A program made the translations under genes and the position numbers. This document shows, in pieces, positions 1 to 8,769 of a DNA stretch of 64,000 bases. The notes under the pieces are model-generated. The model made no database searches, had not been told where the DNA came from, and saw only the letters and a list, made by a program, of their open reading frames with translations. How positions within the stretch are numbered: the stretch's first letter is position 1; every line of letters starts with the position of its first letter. The DNA comes from CAZSBG01 sp964605145 (GTDB lineage: Bacteria > Zhuqueibacterota > Zhuqueibacteria > Thermofontimicrobiales > Thermofontimicrobiaceae), in assembly GCA_964605145.1 (NCBI GenBank), contig CAZSBG010000015.1, forward strand, positions 1 to 64,000. Direction: 5' to 3'.

Positions 1-48
1 TAACATTAAGTTAAATATCTATTGTTTGAAATTTGTGAATAATTCAGG
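1..48 (+). mobile_element. MITE copy A (right end only, cut by the window edge)
   Basis: These 48 bases match the right end of the 162-bp element found complete at 21261..21422 with one mismatch. The terminal inverted repeat (CCTGAATTATTCA on the minus strand) ends at 48. It is followed by TTAA at 49-52, the expected target duplication. The remaining 114 bp lie before the window. It sits inside the 3' end of a ferredoxin-NADP reductase-like gene and replaces that gene's C-terminus. Confidence 0.85.
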
Positions 49-658
49 TTAAAAGCAGCAGGTGATACATTTCAAAAACCATTTCCGGGAATCCGGCAAT
101 GTAGCACAATGAATCCTTATTCACTTCGTTCAACCGAATGTATTCTGTGACCCGCCCTGAAAAATCGCCGCCCGGTTCGCGGGAGACACAGGTGGTGTAA
201 CGTTCACGAGTATAATCCTCAATGTCGATCAAATCACGAAGCGAAGAAATACCATGCACGATTTGATAGTTAAGTTGTGGATAGTTCTTCACCATCGAAT
301 GAAACGGGCCGATGCCGGTGCCTGTCGCGATGAAAAGATACTTTCGCTCCGCATCTTCTGGCTGCTGAATGATCATTTCTCCCTCAGGTTCGCCCAGCGC
401 AACGCGTTCATTTGGCTGGCATTGCCTCAGCCGAACAGAGATTTCATCGTTCGCCCGTTCTTTGATGATCAATTCGAGGAACGGCTCTTTTTCGCCGGAA
501 TAAATGGAGTAATCGTGAACCAAATTTTCGCCGGGAAATCCGATGGGGATGTGTTGCCCGGCGCGGAAATTTATGTCCCCTCGTTCGATTCGAACGACGT
601 AAACCGTTGAATTTATATGTCGAATTCCCAGACATTTATGAGTACTTTTTCTTGCCAC
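44..658 (-). pseudogene. Ferredoxin--NADP(+) reductase-like flavoprotein, C-terminus cut off by a MITE
   Basis: Oxidoreductase of the ferredoxin-NADP reductase fold, moving electrons between NAD(P)H and a ferredoxin or flavodoxin. Visible parts are the FAD-binding barrel (RAGQHIPIGF near residue 32, then HDYSIYSG in place of the usual RxYS), the NADP-binding GTGIGPF near residue 113 and the late CYIAGFPEMVFEMY stretch. The 204-residue frame stops within the first bases of MITE copy A, so the usual last 20 or so residues, including the C-terminal aromatic that stacks on FAD, are missing. GTG start at 658 with an AAGAG-like site upstream. It lies downstream of lpd. The family call is good. Whether any activity remains is unknown, and the rest of the gene should lie on the far side of the element. 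Confidence 0.75.
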
Positions 659-790
659 AATAGCACTCTTAACTTGAATAAAATCTCAAAATCCAAGAAC
701 CAAATATCAAATAAAATTCAAAAAAATAATATTCAAAATGCATCGATCTATCAGTGAAATCTGCGTTCATCCATTGGATCAGTGCCCCAA

Positions 791-2230
791 TTATTTTTTG
801 GCCAATGGATTGAAAATATGGATCGCTTTGTTCGCCACCGCGTCCGCTGCTTCGCCGATTCCCTCCGGCAGCGTGGGATGCGCGTGAATGGTGAGCGTCA
901 GATCATCGACGTGGGAAGCGGATTCCACGGCAAGCGCGCCTTCAGCGATCAAATCCGATGCGTGCGGACCAACGATATGCACTCCAAGTACGGTGCCGGC
1001 ATCGGCATCGGACACGACCTTTGTCAGGCCATCGATTTCACCGATGGTCATGGCACGACCCAATGCCCGGAACGGGAACACGCCGGTTTTCACTTCGTAG
1101 CCTTCTTTCTCCGCTTCTGCCTCAGTCATTCCCACGGTAGCGATTTCCGGATCACTGAAAATAACGCCCGGAATGGCCAGATTATCAAACGCAGCCGGTT
1201 CACCGGAAATTACTTCCGCCGTAACTTTGCCCATGTGCGATGCACGATGAGCCAGCATCATCCCAACCACAATATCTCCAATTGCGTAAACGCCGTCCAC
1301 ATCGGTTTCCATGCGGTCGTTCACGTTAATGAATCCGCGCTCGTCCGTTTTCAGCCCCAGCTTGTCCAGGCCGATGTCGTCGGTATTGGGTCGCCGGCCA
1401 ACAGCGACCAGCACTTTGTCGGCTTCCAGCGTTTTGGTTTCGCCGTTTTTCACATAGCTAATTTCAGCGCGATTGTTTTTCACCTTTACGGACTTCACTT
1501 CACTGCCAAGCTGCAAATCGATTCCGTTTTTCTTCAGCGATTTTTCCAGAACTCGTGCCACTTCCGGGTCGAGTATGGGAAGCAGTTTCTCCTGGAATTC
1601 CAGCACGGTCACTTCCGCACCCAACTTTCGGTACACGGTTCCCAACTCAATCCCGACCGAACCGGCGCCGATGACAACCATTTTCTCCGGCACTTCCGGC
1701 AGTGACAGCGCAACCGAAGAATCGATGATGACTTTCCCATCGAATGGCAAGCCTGGCAATTCAATCGGACGCGAGCCGGTGGCAATGATGATGTTTTTAT
1801 ATTCGAACCGCTGCAGGCCTTCGCGCGTATCGACCAGAATGTGGCCGTGCTCGGTAAAACTGGCAGTCCCCTGAACCACGTCCACGCCATTTTTCGAAAG
1901 CAATCCTTCGATTCCCTTTCGCAGTTTCACCACCACGTCGTTTTTCCATTCGTGCAGCTTTGCCAGGTCGACTGAAACATCTTTCGCGATCAGCCCCATT
2001 TCTGCGGCTTTGGCTATGTGCTGCTTCAATCCGGACACTTCAATCATCGCTTTGGACGGTATGCACCCCCAGTTGAGGCAGACGCCTCCCAACTGGTCTT
2101 TTTCAATGAGTGTGACTTCCTGTCCCAATTGAGCCGCCCGAATCGCGGCCACATAACCACCCGGACCGGCTCCCAATACGATGGTATCCACGCTTTGTGT
2201 AAAATCTCCAACTACCATTTTCATCTCCAT
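791..2230 (-). CDS. lpdA: Dihydrolipoyl dehydrogenase (E3)
   Basis: E3 of the 2-oxoacid dehydrogenase complex: reoxidises dihydrolipoamide on E2 and passes the electrons to NAD+. The 479-residue length is normal. N-terminal FAD site GAGPGGYVAA, redox disulfide in GGVCLNWGCIPSK (CxxxxC), NAD-binding GAGSVGIELG near residue 180, second FAD motif YAIGDIV near residue 315 and the His-Glu acid/base pair in HAHPTLPEGIGEAADA at the C-terminus are all present. The start is ambiguous between Met1, Met3 and Met5: AGGA is 6 nt before Met3 and GGAG 6 nt before Met5. It is the last intact enzyme of the lipB-pdh cluster, separated from E2 by a TonB-receptor gene. Confidence 0.97.
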   Translation of the reverse strand: MEMKMVVGDFTQSVDTIVLGAGPGGYVAAIRAAQLGQEVTLIEKDQLGGVCLNWGCIPSKAMIEVSGLKQHIAKAAEMGLIAKDVSVDLAKLHEWKNDVVVKLRKGIEGLLSKNGVDVVQGTASFTEHGHILVDTREGLQRFEYKNIIIATGSRPIELPGLPFDGKVIIDSSVALSLPEVPEKMVVIGAGSVGIELGTVYRKLGAEVTVLEFQEKLLPILDPEVARVLEKSLKKNGIDLQLGSEVKSVKVKNNRAEISYVKNGETKTLEADKVLVAVGRRPNTDDIGLDKLGLKTDERGFINVNDRMETDVDGVYAIGDIVVGMMLAHRASHMGKVTAEVISGEPAAFDNLAIPGVIFSDPEIATVGMTEAEAEKEGYEVKTGVFPFRALGRAMTIGEIDGLTKVVSDADAGTVLGVHIVGPHASDLIAEGALAVESASHVDDLTLTIHAHPTLPEGIGEAADAVANKAIHIFNPLAKK

Positions 2231-2326
2231 TCCTACATTTTTTTTGCCTCAAAGTCTCAAAGACTCGAAGTTAATATTATATCTTAAAACCGCAACAGCG
2301 GCCTGTATTCACTATTTATTGCCACC

Positions 2327-4513
2327 TTAGAAGAAAACTTTGTACAACAGTCGAACATTTCGCCCCGGTTCCGGCATTATTTCTTTCACGCGATTCAAAT
2401 GCCTTCGGTACTCCGAATCTCCGATGTTTTCAACTGTCAGTGAAATTGTATGCAACAATTTCCAGTGTGACAAAAGATACTGAATCGTTAAATCATGTAT
2501 TACAAACCCATCTGTGGGCTGTTCGAACTGGTCGAGGCGATTTTGCCGATCCGCTCCTTTCGTGTCAAAAATGATGGACAATGGCCCACGATGATATCTA
2601 ACCTCGAATTTGCCGGATAGCGGCGGCATTCGCGGAATAGGCTGATCTTCATCAATTAATTGTCCATGAACATGCTGAATTTGTGTGGCGAACGACATCC
2701 AGTCTACCGGCGTCCAACTCAGCGACAATTCAAGGCCTGTCATGATCGCGTGCAAGCCGCTGTATTGATACAGGAACAAATCCGCACGTCGCCAGCTTCT
2801 TTCTCCGGTGTTTCGCGGAAAAATAAAATTCTGCAAATCATTCCTGAAAACAGCAGCCCGAATTGAGCCATGCGTGAACTCATATTCGCCAAACAGCTCA
2901 AGTCCAATACCTTTTTCAGTATTCAAATCCGCGTTCCCGACTTCATACGAATAAGCCGCCAAATGCGGCCCCTCGGAAAAAAGTTCTTCCACGCCCGGCG
3001 CGCGAAATGTTCGAATGACAGAGGCGCCAACCATAAAATCAGGCAGAAAATGGTAATGCCCGGCCAGCGCCGCGGATATTCCGGCAAAGTCACGTTTTCG
3101 GATATTCCCGACGCGCCGCGAATAGTAGCTTTCTTCAGGTTGAACCAATTTCCCATCGATCCGAAGGGTACCGTTGAACGACCATCGTCCCCGAATATAT
3201 TCATTGTAAATATATGCGGCCGCTGCCAATTCCTTTGTTTCCGGCGTAAACGTGAGTCCGCCGGAAGCGTAATCACGATGCTCTCCCCAAATTCCGATTC
3301 TCGCATTATGAAGCGGTCCGCATTCGCAAAAATGCAAAATTGCCGACGCGTTGTGGGTCACCACGCCGAATTCCATGCCAATAGTCCCGGACGATTCGAT
3401 CTCCTCGTGCTGGTAGCGCGAGTACTGGTGTTTCAGGTACAGATGCCGAATCATCGCTGTTGGGATGTTAAATTGTCCCTCCGTGATAAGGTGCTGCCTG
3501 AGCATATCGATATCCACGCCATTGGGATGCCCGGCAAGGGGATCCGGGGGAATTCCGTACCTGGAATCGTACACACCTCCGGACATGCCAACATGCCCCC
3601 AATCGCGAACCAGACTGAAACCGGCTGAGCCGTTCACTGTCTGAATATCCGTATTCCCAAGCTCGCCAGCCGGTGTATTTACATTGCCGGCAGAGCGATA
3701 GCTGAAATCGGTTCGAACCGCCAGACCTCCCACGGGCACACTCAGCTCGAAAGCGCCGGCACCGCCCTGGTTCACACTTTCACCGTTCAGCGTGACCGAT
3801 CCGGTTATCCTCTCCGGAAAAACGCGCGGAATGGATTCCCGAATCACGTTGATTACGCCGGCCATGGCGTTCGAGCCATAGATCAAGGCTTCCGGGCCGC
3901 GAACCACCTCGATACGCGTTGTGGTCATCGGGTCGATGGATACCGCGTGATCAGCCGATGTTGTGGAGAGGTCGCCGGTGCGCTCGCCATCTTCCAGCAA
4001 AAGCAGTCTGTCGCCGCCAAGCCCCCGAAGCACCGGCCGCGCCGGCGCCGGCCCCATGGTAATTTTATCCAGGCCCGGCTCATTTTCCAGAGCTTTGGCA
4101 ATGGTCATGCCGAGATTCTGCCGCAGTTTTCGGTCCGCAACAACAATATCCGGATTTTCCACGGTAGAATCGCCCCGCGCACGATGCGCGGAGACCGTCA
4201 CATCGCCGATCATCATCGGCGCCATCACAACACGAAAAATTTTCTCCGTAACCTGGCCATCTTTTATTCTTATCTGCTCAACAGTCTCTTTATAACCGAG
4301 GCGATACGTCTTTACCGAGTGACGACCGACCGGAATATTTTCGAATCGAAATGTCCCATCACTTTTTACCCGCTGCCAGAAATGAATCTCCTCGATGAGC
4401 AAATAGACAAACCCCACAGATTCTCCTGTTGCAGCATCTACCACGCGTCCGCTCAAGACACCTGACCCGGGAGTGTGTGCTTCCACCCGCGGGACATAGT
4501 CGACAATATTCAT
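2327..4513 (-). CDS. TonB-dependent outer-membrane receptor without visible signal peptide
   Basis: Outer-membrane TonB-dependent transporter of about 728 residues. In order: a carboxypeptidase-regulatory-like beta-sandwich (VLSGRVVDAATGE...), a TonB-box-like DVTVSA, a plug domain with RIEVVRGPEALIYGSNAMAG, and a barrel ending in the typical terminal aromatic (RLLYKVFF). The substrate is unknown. An in-frame TTG lies at 4525, but the first ATG is 4513. Neither has a good ribosome site, and there is no hydrophobic signal sequence before the first domain. It starts about 20 nt after the E2 stop, so it is probably co-transcribed with the dehydrogenase genes. Either the N-terminus was lost (making it a pseudogene) or the true start is unrecognised. 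Confidence 0.85.
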   Translation of the reverse strand: MNIVDYVPRVEAHTPGSGVLSGRVVDAATGESVGFVYLLIEEIHFWQRVKSDGTFRFENIPVGRHSVKTYRLGYKETVEQIRIKDGQVTEKIFRVVMAPMMIGDVTVSAHRARGDSTVENPDIVVADRKLRQNLGMTIAKALENEPGLDKITMGPAPARPVLRGLGGDRLLLLEDGERTGDLSTTSADHAVSIDPMTTTRIEVVRGPEALIYGSNAMAGVINVIRESIPRVFPERITGSVTLNGESVNQGGAGAFELSVPVGGLAVRTDFSYRSAGNVNTPAGELGNTDIQTVNGSAGFSLVRDWGHVGMSGGVYDSRYGIPPDPLAGHPNGVDIDMLRQHLITEGQFNIPTAMIRHLYLKHQYSRYQHEEIESSGTIGMEFGVVTHNASAILHFCECGPLHNARIGIWGEHRDYASGGLTFTPETKELAAAAYIYNEYIRGRWSFNGTLRIDGKLVQPEESYYSRRVGNIRKRDFAGISAALAGHYHFLPDFMVGASVIRTFRAPGVEELFSEGPHLAAYSYEVGNADLNTEKGIGLELFGEYEFTHGSIRAAVFRNDLQNFIFPRNTGERSWRRADLFLYQYSGLHAIMTGLELSLSWTPVDWMSFATQIQHVHGQLIDEDQPIPRMPPLSGKFEVRYHRGPLSIIFDTKGADRQNRLDQFEQPTDGFVIHDLTIQYLLSHWKLLHTISLTVENIGDSEYRRHLNRVKEIMPEPGRNVRLLYKVFF

Positions 4514-4533
4514 TATAAAGAACAATTTGGAAT

Positions 4534-5799
4534 TTATATCACATCCACCAGCATTCGCATGGGATCCTGCAATAATTGAATAATGTGATTTAGAAATCTC
4601 GCCACCACCGCTCCGTCAAGGATTCGATGATCGAATGAAACGACCAGCGGCATCATGGTACGAACTACGATTTCATCGTCTTTCACGACCGGCTTTTTTC
4701 GAGCTGCCATCACGCCCAGAATTGCCACCTGGGGATGCTGGATAATCGGCGTTGCGTGAATACCGCCGATGCCGCCAGGATTGGTGATGGTGAATGTGCC
4801 GCCGCGTAAATCTTCCAGGTCAATTTCCCGGTTCCGCGCCTGTGTCGATAGATTTTGAATTTCTTCAGCAATTTGAAGAATACTCCTCTTGTTGGCATCT
4901 TTTACAACAGGCACCATCAATCCCTGGTCTGTATCCGTTGCAATGCCGAGATGGAAGTAATCCTTGTACACCAGGTCGCCGCTTTCCTCGTCCAGAGAAC
5001 TATTGACCTCAGGGAATGCCTGCAGCGCGGACACAACCGCTTTTGCGATGAACGGAGTAATGGTCAATTTTATGCCGCGCTGCTCGGCCATGGGTTTCTG
5101 CCGTTTCAGCACATCGAACAGATCGGTCACATCGACCTCGTCCGTATGCGATACATGCGGAATGGTTGAAAACGACCGAACCATCACTTCGGCGATTCGC
5201 TTGCGAATGCCCTTGAGTGGCTCTCTCCGAACAGGGCCGTATTTTTCAAAATCAAAGCCCAAGGTGGACGGCTCGTGACTGACTGCTGCAGCGCGAGGAA
5301 TTTTTGGAGGCGCAGCAGGCGCTTCCTTCACTGCGCGACGCACATCATCGTCGGTCACTCGGCCGCGTGGTCCGGAGCCGGACACTGTATTGATGTCCAC
5401 GCCCAATTCCCGCGCCAGATGCCGGGTATGCGGCGTGGCCAGCGCGCGTTTTGTCGCGGCAGGTTTCTCTTCCAGCACCGGTTCTTTTTTCACATCCCCA
5501 GACGGCGCAGCGGCTTCCTTGACCGGCGGTTCAACTTCCGGCTGTTCGCCTTCGATTTCCTGGTTTGTTTCAAGAATAATAATCGGATCACCGACTTCAA
5601 CAATATCCCCGGGATTGCGGGGAATCTCTAATATTTTTCCATCTGCCGGAGATGGCAGCGTCACGACTGCTTTATCGGTTTCTATCTTAATAATCGTTTG
5701 ATCTGCTTTAACGGCATCACCGACCTGAACTTCATAACCGACGATCTCAGCTTCATGAATGCCTTCTCCGACATCCGGTAATCGGAATACATATCTCAT
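4534..5799 (-). CDS. pdhC: 2-oxo acid dehydrogenase E2, dihydrolipoamide acyltransferase
   Basis: Core acyltransferase of a pyruvate or branched-chain 2-oxoacid dehydrogenase complex. One lipoyl domain (residues about 1-78) with the lipoylated lysine in ETDKAVVTLP, then a Glu/Pro/Ala-rich linker, a peripheral-subunit-binding domain (TPHTRHLARELGVDI...GPRGRVTDDDV, about 120-155) and the catalytic domain (about 190-421) with SFDHRILDGA near the end. The length of 421 residues with a single lipoyl domain is typical of Gram-positive and Bacteroidota enzymes. The start follows the E1beta stop by one base. Pyruvate versus branched-chain substrate cannot be decided from sequence by eye. Confidence 0.95.
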   Translation of the reverse strand: MRYVFRLPDVGEGIHEAEIVGYEVQVGDAVKADQTIIKIETDKAVVTLPSPADGKILEIPRNPGDIVEVGDPIIILETNQEIEGEQPEVEPPVKEAAAPSGDVKKEPVLEEKPAATKRALATPHTRHLARELGVDINTVSGSGPRGRVTDDDVRRAVKEAPAAPPKIPRAAAVSHEPSTLGFDFEKYGPVRREPLKGIRKRIAEVMVRSFSTIPHVSHTDEVDVTDLFDVLKRQKPMAEQRGIKLTITPFIAKAVVSALQAFPEVNSSLDEESGDLVYKDYFHLGIATDTDQGLMVPVVKDANKRSILQIAEEIQNLSTQARNREIDLEDLRGGTFTITNPGGIGGIHATPIIQHPQVAILGVMAARKKPVVKDDEIVVRTMMPLVVSFDHRILDGAVVARFLNHIIQLLQDPMRMLVDVI

Positions 5800-5800
5800 T

Positions 5801-6778
5801 TTAAAACTCCATTGTTTTATGTATTGCTCTTACAACACGTTCAGTATTCGGGTAATTATGTTCCTCCATTTTTGCCAGAGGAGGAATGATGTCGTAACCG
5901 GTCACGCGCTGAATTGGCGCCAACAGATGGAGAATACTTCTCTCTCCCACCTGGGCTGCAATTTCCGACGCCACCCCAAACGAGCGCGGCGCTTCCTGAA
6001 CAATAACCAGTCGACCGGTTTTTTCAACGGAAGCGGTAATTTTTTCAATATCAAACGGGTTAATCGTGCGCAAATCAATCACTTCGGCATCCACGCCTTC
6101 CTTGCTCACGTGCTCGGCAGCATCGAGGCAGAATGGCACCATAGCGCCCCAGCCGATCAGCGTGATGTCGTTTCCTTCGCGCACAACATCTGCTTCGCCG
6201 ATGGGCGTTCGGTAAATTTCATCCGGGACTTCGACTTTTTTCAGCCGATAGAGCCGCTTCGGTTCCAAATATATCACCGGGTCCGGATCTTCAATGGCGG
6301 AAATGAGCAATCCTTTTGCATCGACAGGATTGGACGGGATGACCACTTTCAGCCCGGGAAGATGCGCAAAATGCGCTTCCGTACTTTCCGAATGATGCTC
6401 CAGCGCTCGAACGCCGGCGCCATAGGGCGCACGCACGACCAGCGACATGCCATACCGTCCCTGACTGCGGTGCCGGTACCGGGCGACGTGTCCCAAAATT
6501 TGATCGAATGACTGATAAATAAATCCCATGAACTGAATTTCAGCGACAGGTTTCATACCATGGATAGCCATACCCACGCTGGCCCCAACGATGGATGATT
6601 CTGCCAGCGGCGTATCCATCACCCGCGCTTCACCGAATTTTTCGATCAATCCCAGGGTTGCCCGGAACACACCACCGTCGACTCCCACATCTTCGCCCAG
6701 GACAACCACAGTTTTATCTTCTTCCATTTTTTGGAATAACGCTTCATTTATCGCCTGAATCATAGATTTTCGTGCCAT
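5801..6778 (-). CDS. pdhB: 2-oxo acid dehydrogenase E1, beta subunit
   Basis: Transketolase-like beta subunit of the thiamine-diphosphate-dependent E1 (pyruvate dehydrogenase or branched-chain type), 325 residues. Conserved parts are VVVLGEDVGVDGGVFRAT near the N-terminus, DTPLAESSIVGASVGMA, the RSPYGAG-like VRAPYGAGVRALEHHSE and the C-terminal transketolase domain with VEKTGRLVIVQEA. Start and stop codons overlap with E1alpha as TAATG, and E2 begins one base after the stop, showing tight translational coupling of the three subunits. Confidence 0.96.
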   Translation of the reverse strand: MARKSMIQAINEALFQKMEEDKTVVVLGEDVGVDGGVFRATLGLIEKFGEARVMDTPLAESSIVGASVGMAIHGMKPVAEIQFMGFIYQSFDQILGHVARYRHRSQGRYGMSLVVRAPYGAGVRALEHHSESTEAHFAHLPGLKVVIPSNPVDAKGLLISAIEDPDPVIYLEPKRLYRLKKVEVPDEIYRTPIGEADVVREGNDITLIGWGAMVPFCLDAAEHVSKEGVDAEVIDLRTINPFDIEKITASVEKTGRLVIVQEAPRSFGVASEIAAQVGERSILHLLAPIQRVTGYDIIPPLAKMEEHNYPNTERVVRAIHKTMEF

Positions 6779-7839
6779 TATTTTACCCCTCCTTTCCCGG
6801 AGAATTCTCTGACCTCTTCCATTTGTTCTTTCAGATGCCAGGGCATTTCCTTGTAAATATATTTGAACATGTCCGCGGGATCCGCAGGTTCCTCGGCTTC
6901 GTAACCTTTCACCGCTTCATCCACTTCCTTTGTACATTCTGCAATCAGTTGTTTATCCTTTTCTTCGGTCCAGCCACGGCTGTTCATCATAAAAATTTTC
7001 AGCCGATTGATGGGATCTTTTTTCTCCCATTCTGCCAGTGCTTCCGGTTTACGGTAACGCGTGGCATCGTCGGCCGTTGTGTGGTCGCCCATGCGATAGG
7101 TAACCAGTTCAATCAGCGCTGGCTTGTTATTCTTTCGCGCAGATTCGACGTATTTTTTCACTGTGGAGTACACAGCAAAAATATCGTTACCGTCAACCCG
7201 AACGCCATCGATGGTATAGGCGGCTGCTTTTTCAGCAATTGTTTCCGTAGCGGTCTGTTTGCTGAATGGCAGGGAAATCGCCCACTGGTTATTTTGAATG
7301 ACAAAGACGACCGGGGCTTTGAACACGGCTGCCATGTTCAGGCTTTCGTGGAAATCACCCTGAGAGGTCGATCCATCCCCGGATGAGGACAAGGCAACGT
7401 TCTTTTCGCCTTTCAATTTCCCGGCCAGCGCAATACCAACTGCATGGGTCAAATGCGACGCAACAATAATCGAAGTCGGCGTCACCCGAATATTCTCCGG
7501 AATTTTTGCGCCTCGCTCATCGCCGCCCCAGAACATTAACTGATCTTTCAGCGAAATTCCCAGGGCGAACAATGCACCGTATTCACGAAACGCGGGTACA
7601 AACCAATCATTGGATTGCAGGGGCAATGCCATTCCAACGTTGGCAGCCTCCTGTCCACGAACGGATCCCATGGTGCCTAACCGGCCCTGTCTCTGCAGGC
7701 TCAGGGCTTTGTCATTCCAAATTCGGGTCAGGTTCATTAACCGATACATATTGACGATATCATCGTCAGTGATATCGGCAATTGCTTTTTCATCGCAATT
7801 TCCTTTTTCGTCTAATATCTGAATTAATTTTGGTTTCAT
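6778..7839 (-). CDS. pdhA: 2-oxo acid dehydrogenase E1, alpha subunit
   Basis: Alpha subunit of the thiamine-diphosphate E1; decarboxylates the 2-oxoacid and loads the acyl group on E2 lipoate. The thiamine-diphosphate motif GDGSTSQGDFHESLN...NNQWA sits near residues 155-190, and the phosphorylation-loop-like YRMGDHTTADDATRYR region is present. ATG at 7839 is chosen because CAGGAG lies 7 nt upstream; an in-frame upstream Met at 7872 has no such site. That gives 353 residues, normal for the family. It overlaps E1beta by one base and follows lipB by about 115 bp. Confidence 0.95.
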   Translation of the reverse strand: MKPKLIQILDEKGNCDEKAIADITDDDIVNMYRLMNLTRIWNDKALSLQRQGRLGTMGSVRGQEAANVGMALPLQSNDWFVPAFREYGALFALGISLKDQLMFWGGDERGAKIPENIRVTPTSIIVASHLTHAVGIALAGKLKGEKNVALSSSGDGSTSQGDFHESLNMAAVFKAPVVFVIQNNQWAISLPFSKQTATETIAEKAAAYTIDGVRVDGNDIFAVYSTVKKYVESARKNNKPALIELVTYRMGDHTTADDATRYRKPEALAEWEKKDPINRLKIFMMNSRGWTEEKDKQLIAECTKEVDEAVKGYEAEEPADPADMFKYIYKEMPWHLKEQMEEVREFSGKGGVK

Positions 7840-7953
7840 AATGACTCCTGTTATCGTTTGAATTTTCATCACAACAACATGATTCGTTTTAACATTTATT
7901 TTTAGTATTTATCTTTAAATCCAAAAATCGTTTCCAAATTTCGAATAATGTGG

Positions 7954-8751
7954 TTACGCTATCTTTTGAAGCCCATGCAAGAGACTGAAATCCTGGTCAT
8001 TCATCATGGCCATATTTTTATTATCCAGAGAATGTATTTCTCGTTCAAAGACCTGCTCGAAGTGGTTCATCAATTTGGCTTTGACTCGCGCGCGCGATGG
8101 TTCATATCCAATGACTTCATTTACGGTAATCAGCCTAACACCTTCAAGGCCGCAGGGACGAATATAATCGGCAGGCTCCTTTTCTCCCCCGATATTCATC
8201 GCAAAACCGTAACTCGTCACCCATTTGGACACATGAATTCCCATGGACGCGATTTTATTATTTCCAAGCCACAATCCGATTTGCGCTGTTACATTCCTTT
8301 TTCTGCTTGCTTTGATTCCGAAACCTCTCAGCGTTCGTAATCCCACTTCTTCGAGCCGGTACATGTATTTCGAAAGGTTCTGTTCGTGTGGTTTTAATTT
8401 CAAAATAGGATAACACACAAGCTGCCCCGGCCAGTGATATGTCAATCCGCCACCGCGAACGGTTTGCACAAAATCAATTCCCCGCGACTTGAAATAGGAA
8501 ATTGGCCTGAGCAAATCAGAATGTTCCAAATCTCTGGCTCCAACTGTCAGCGTAGGCGAATGCGCAAGGAATAAGACAACATCCGGAATCACATCGTCTG
8601 ATCGCAAATGTGTGAGTTTGTGCATCAGACTGTCTGTCTTTGCAAGACTCAACACACCTAAATCCTTCACTGCACAAAAATTTTGATTCACATCCACGGC
8701 TGTCATCTTTTTCAATCCAAGTAATTGTGAAATGAATGAATCTGTATTCAT
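7954..8751 (-). CDS. lipB: Lipoyl(octanoyl) transferase LipB
   Basis: Transfers octanoyl from acyl carrier protein to the lipoyl domain of E2, the first step of lipoate assembly. Family motifs are RGGGLTYHWPGQLVCYPIL near residue 100, the catalytic lysine in NKIASMGIHV followed by WVTSYGFAMNI, and the catalytic cysteine in RPCGLEGV near residue 200. The length of 265 is slightly longer than usual because of an N-terminal extension. Lying directly upstream of the E1-E2 genes on the same strand, it would serve the complex encoded beside it. A lipA gene is not in the window. Confidence 0.93.
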   Translation of the reverse strand: MNTDSFISQLLGLKKMTAVDVNQNFCAVKDLGVLSLAKTDSLMHKLTHLRSDDVIPDVVLFLAHSPTLTVGARDLEHSDLLRPISYFKSRGIDFVQTVRGGGLTYHWPGQLVCYPILKLKPHEQNLSKYMYRLEEVGLRTLRGFGIKASRKRNVTAQIGLWLGNNKIASMGIHVSKWVTSYGFAMNIGGEKEPADYIRPCGLEGVRLITVNEVIGYEPSRARVKAKLMNHFEQVFEREIHSLDNKNMAMMNDQDFSLLHGLQKIA

Positions 8752-8769
8752 CTATTTAAACCCCGATTC

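Noticed and set aside
782..1705. 307-codon plus-strand open frame opposite lpd
   Set aside because: It is the mirror of a highly conserved E3 gene; His/Phe-rich translation without domains and no ribosome site.
2870..3628. 252-codon plus-strand frame opposite the TonB receptor
   Set aside because: Antisense shadow of the barrel-coding region; no recognisable protein features.
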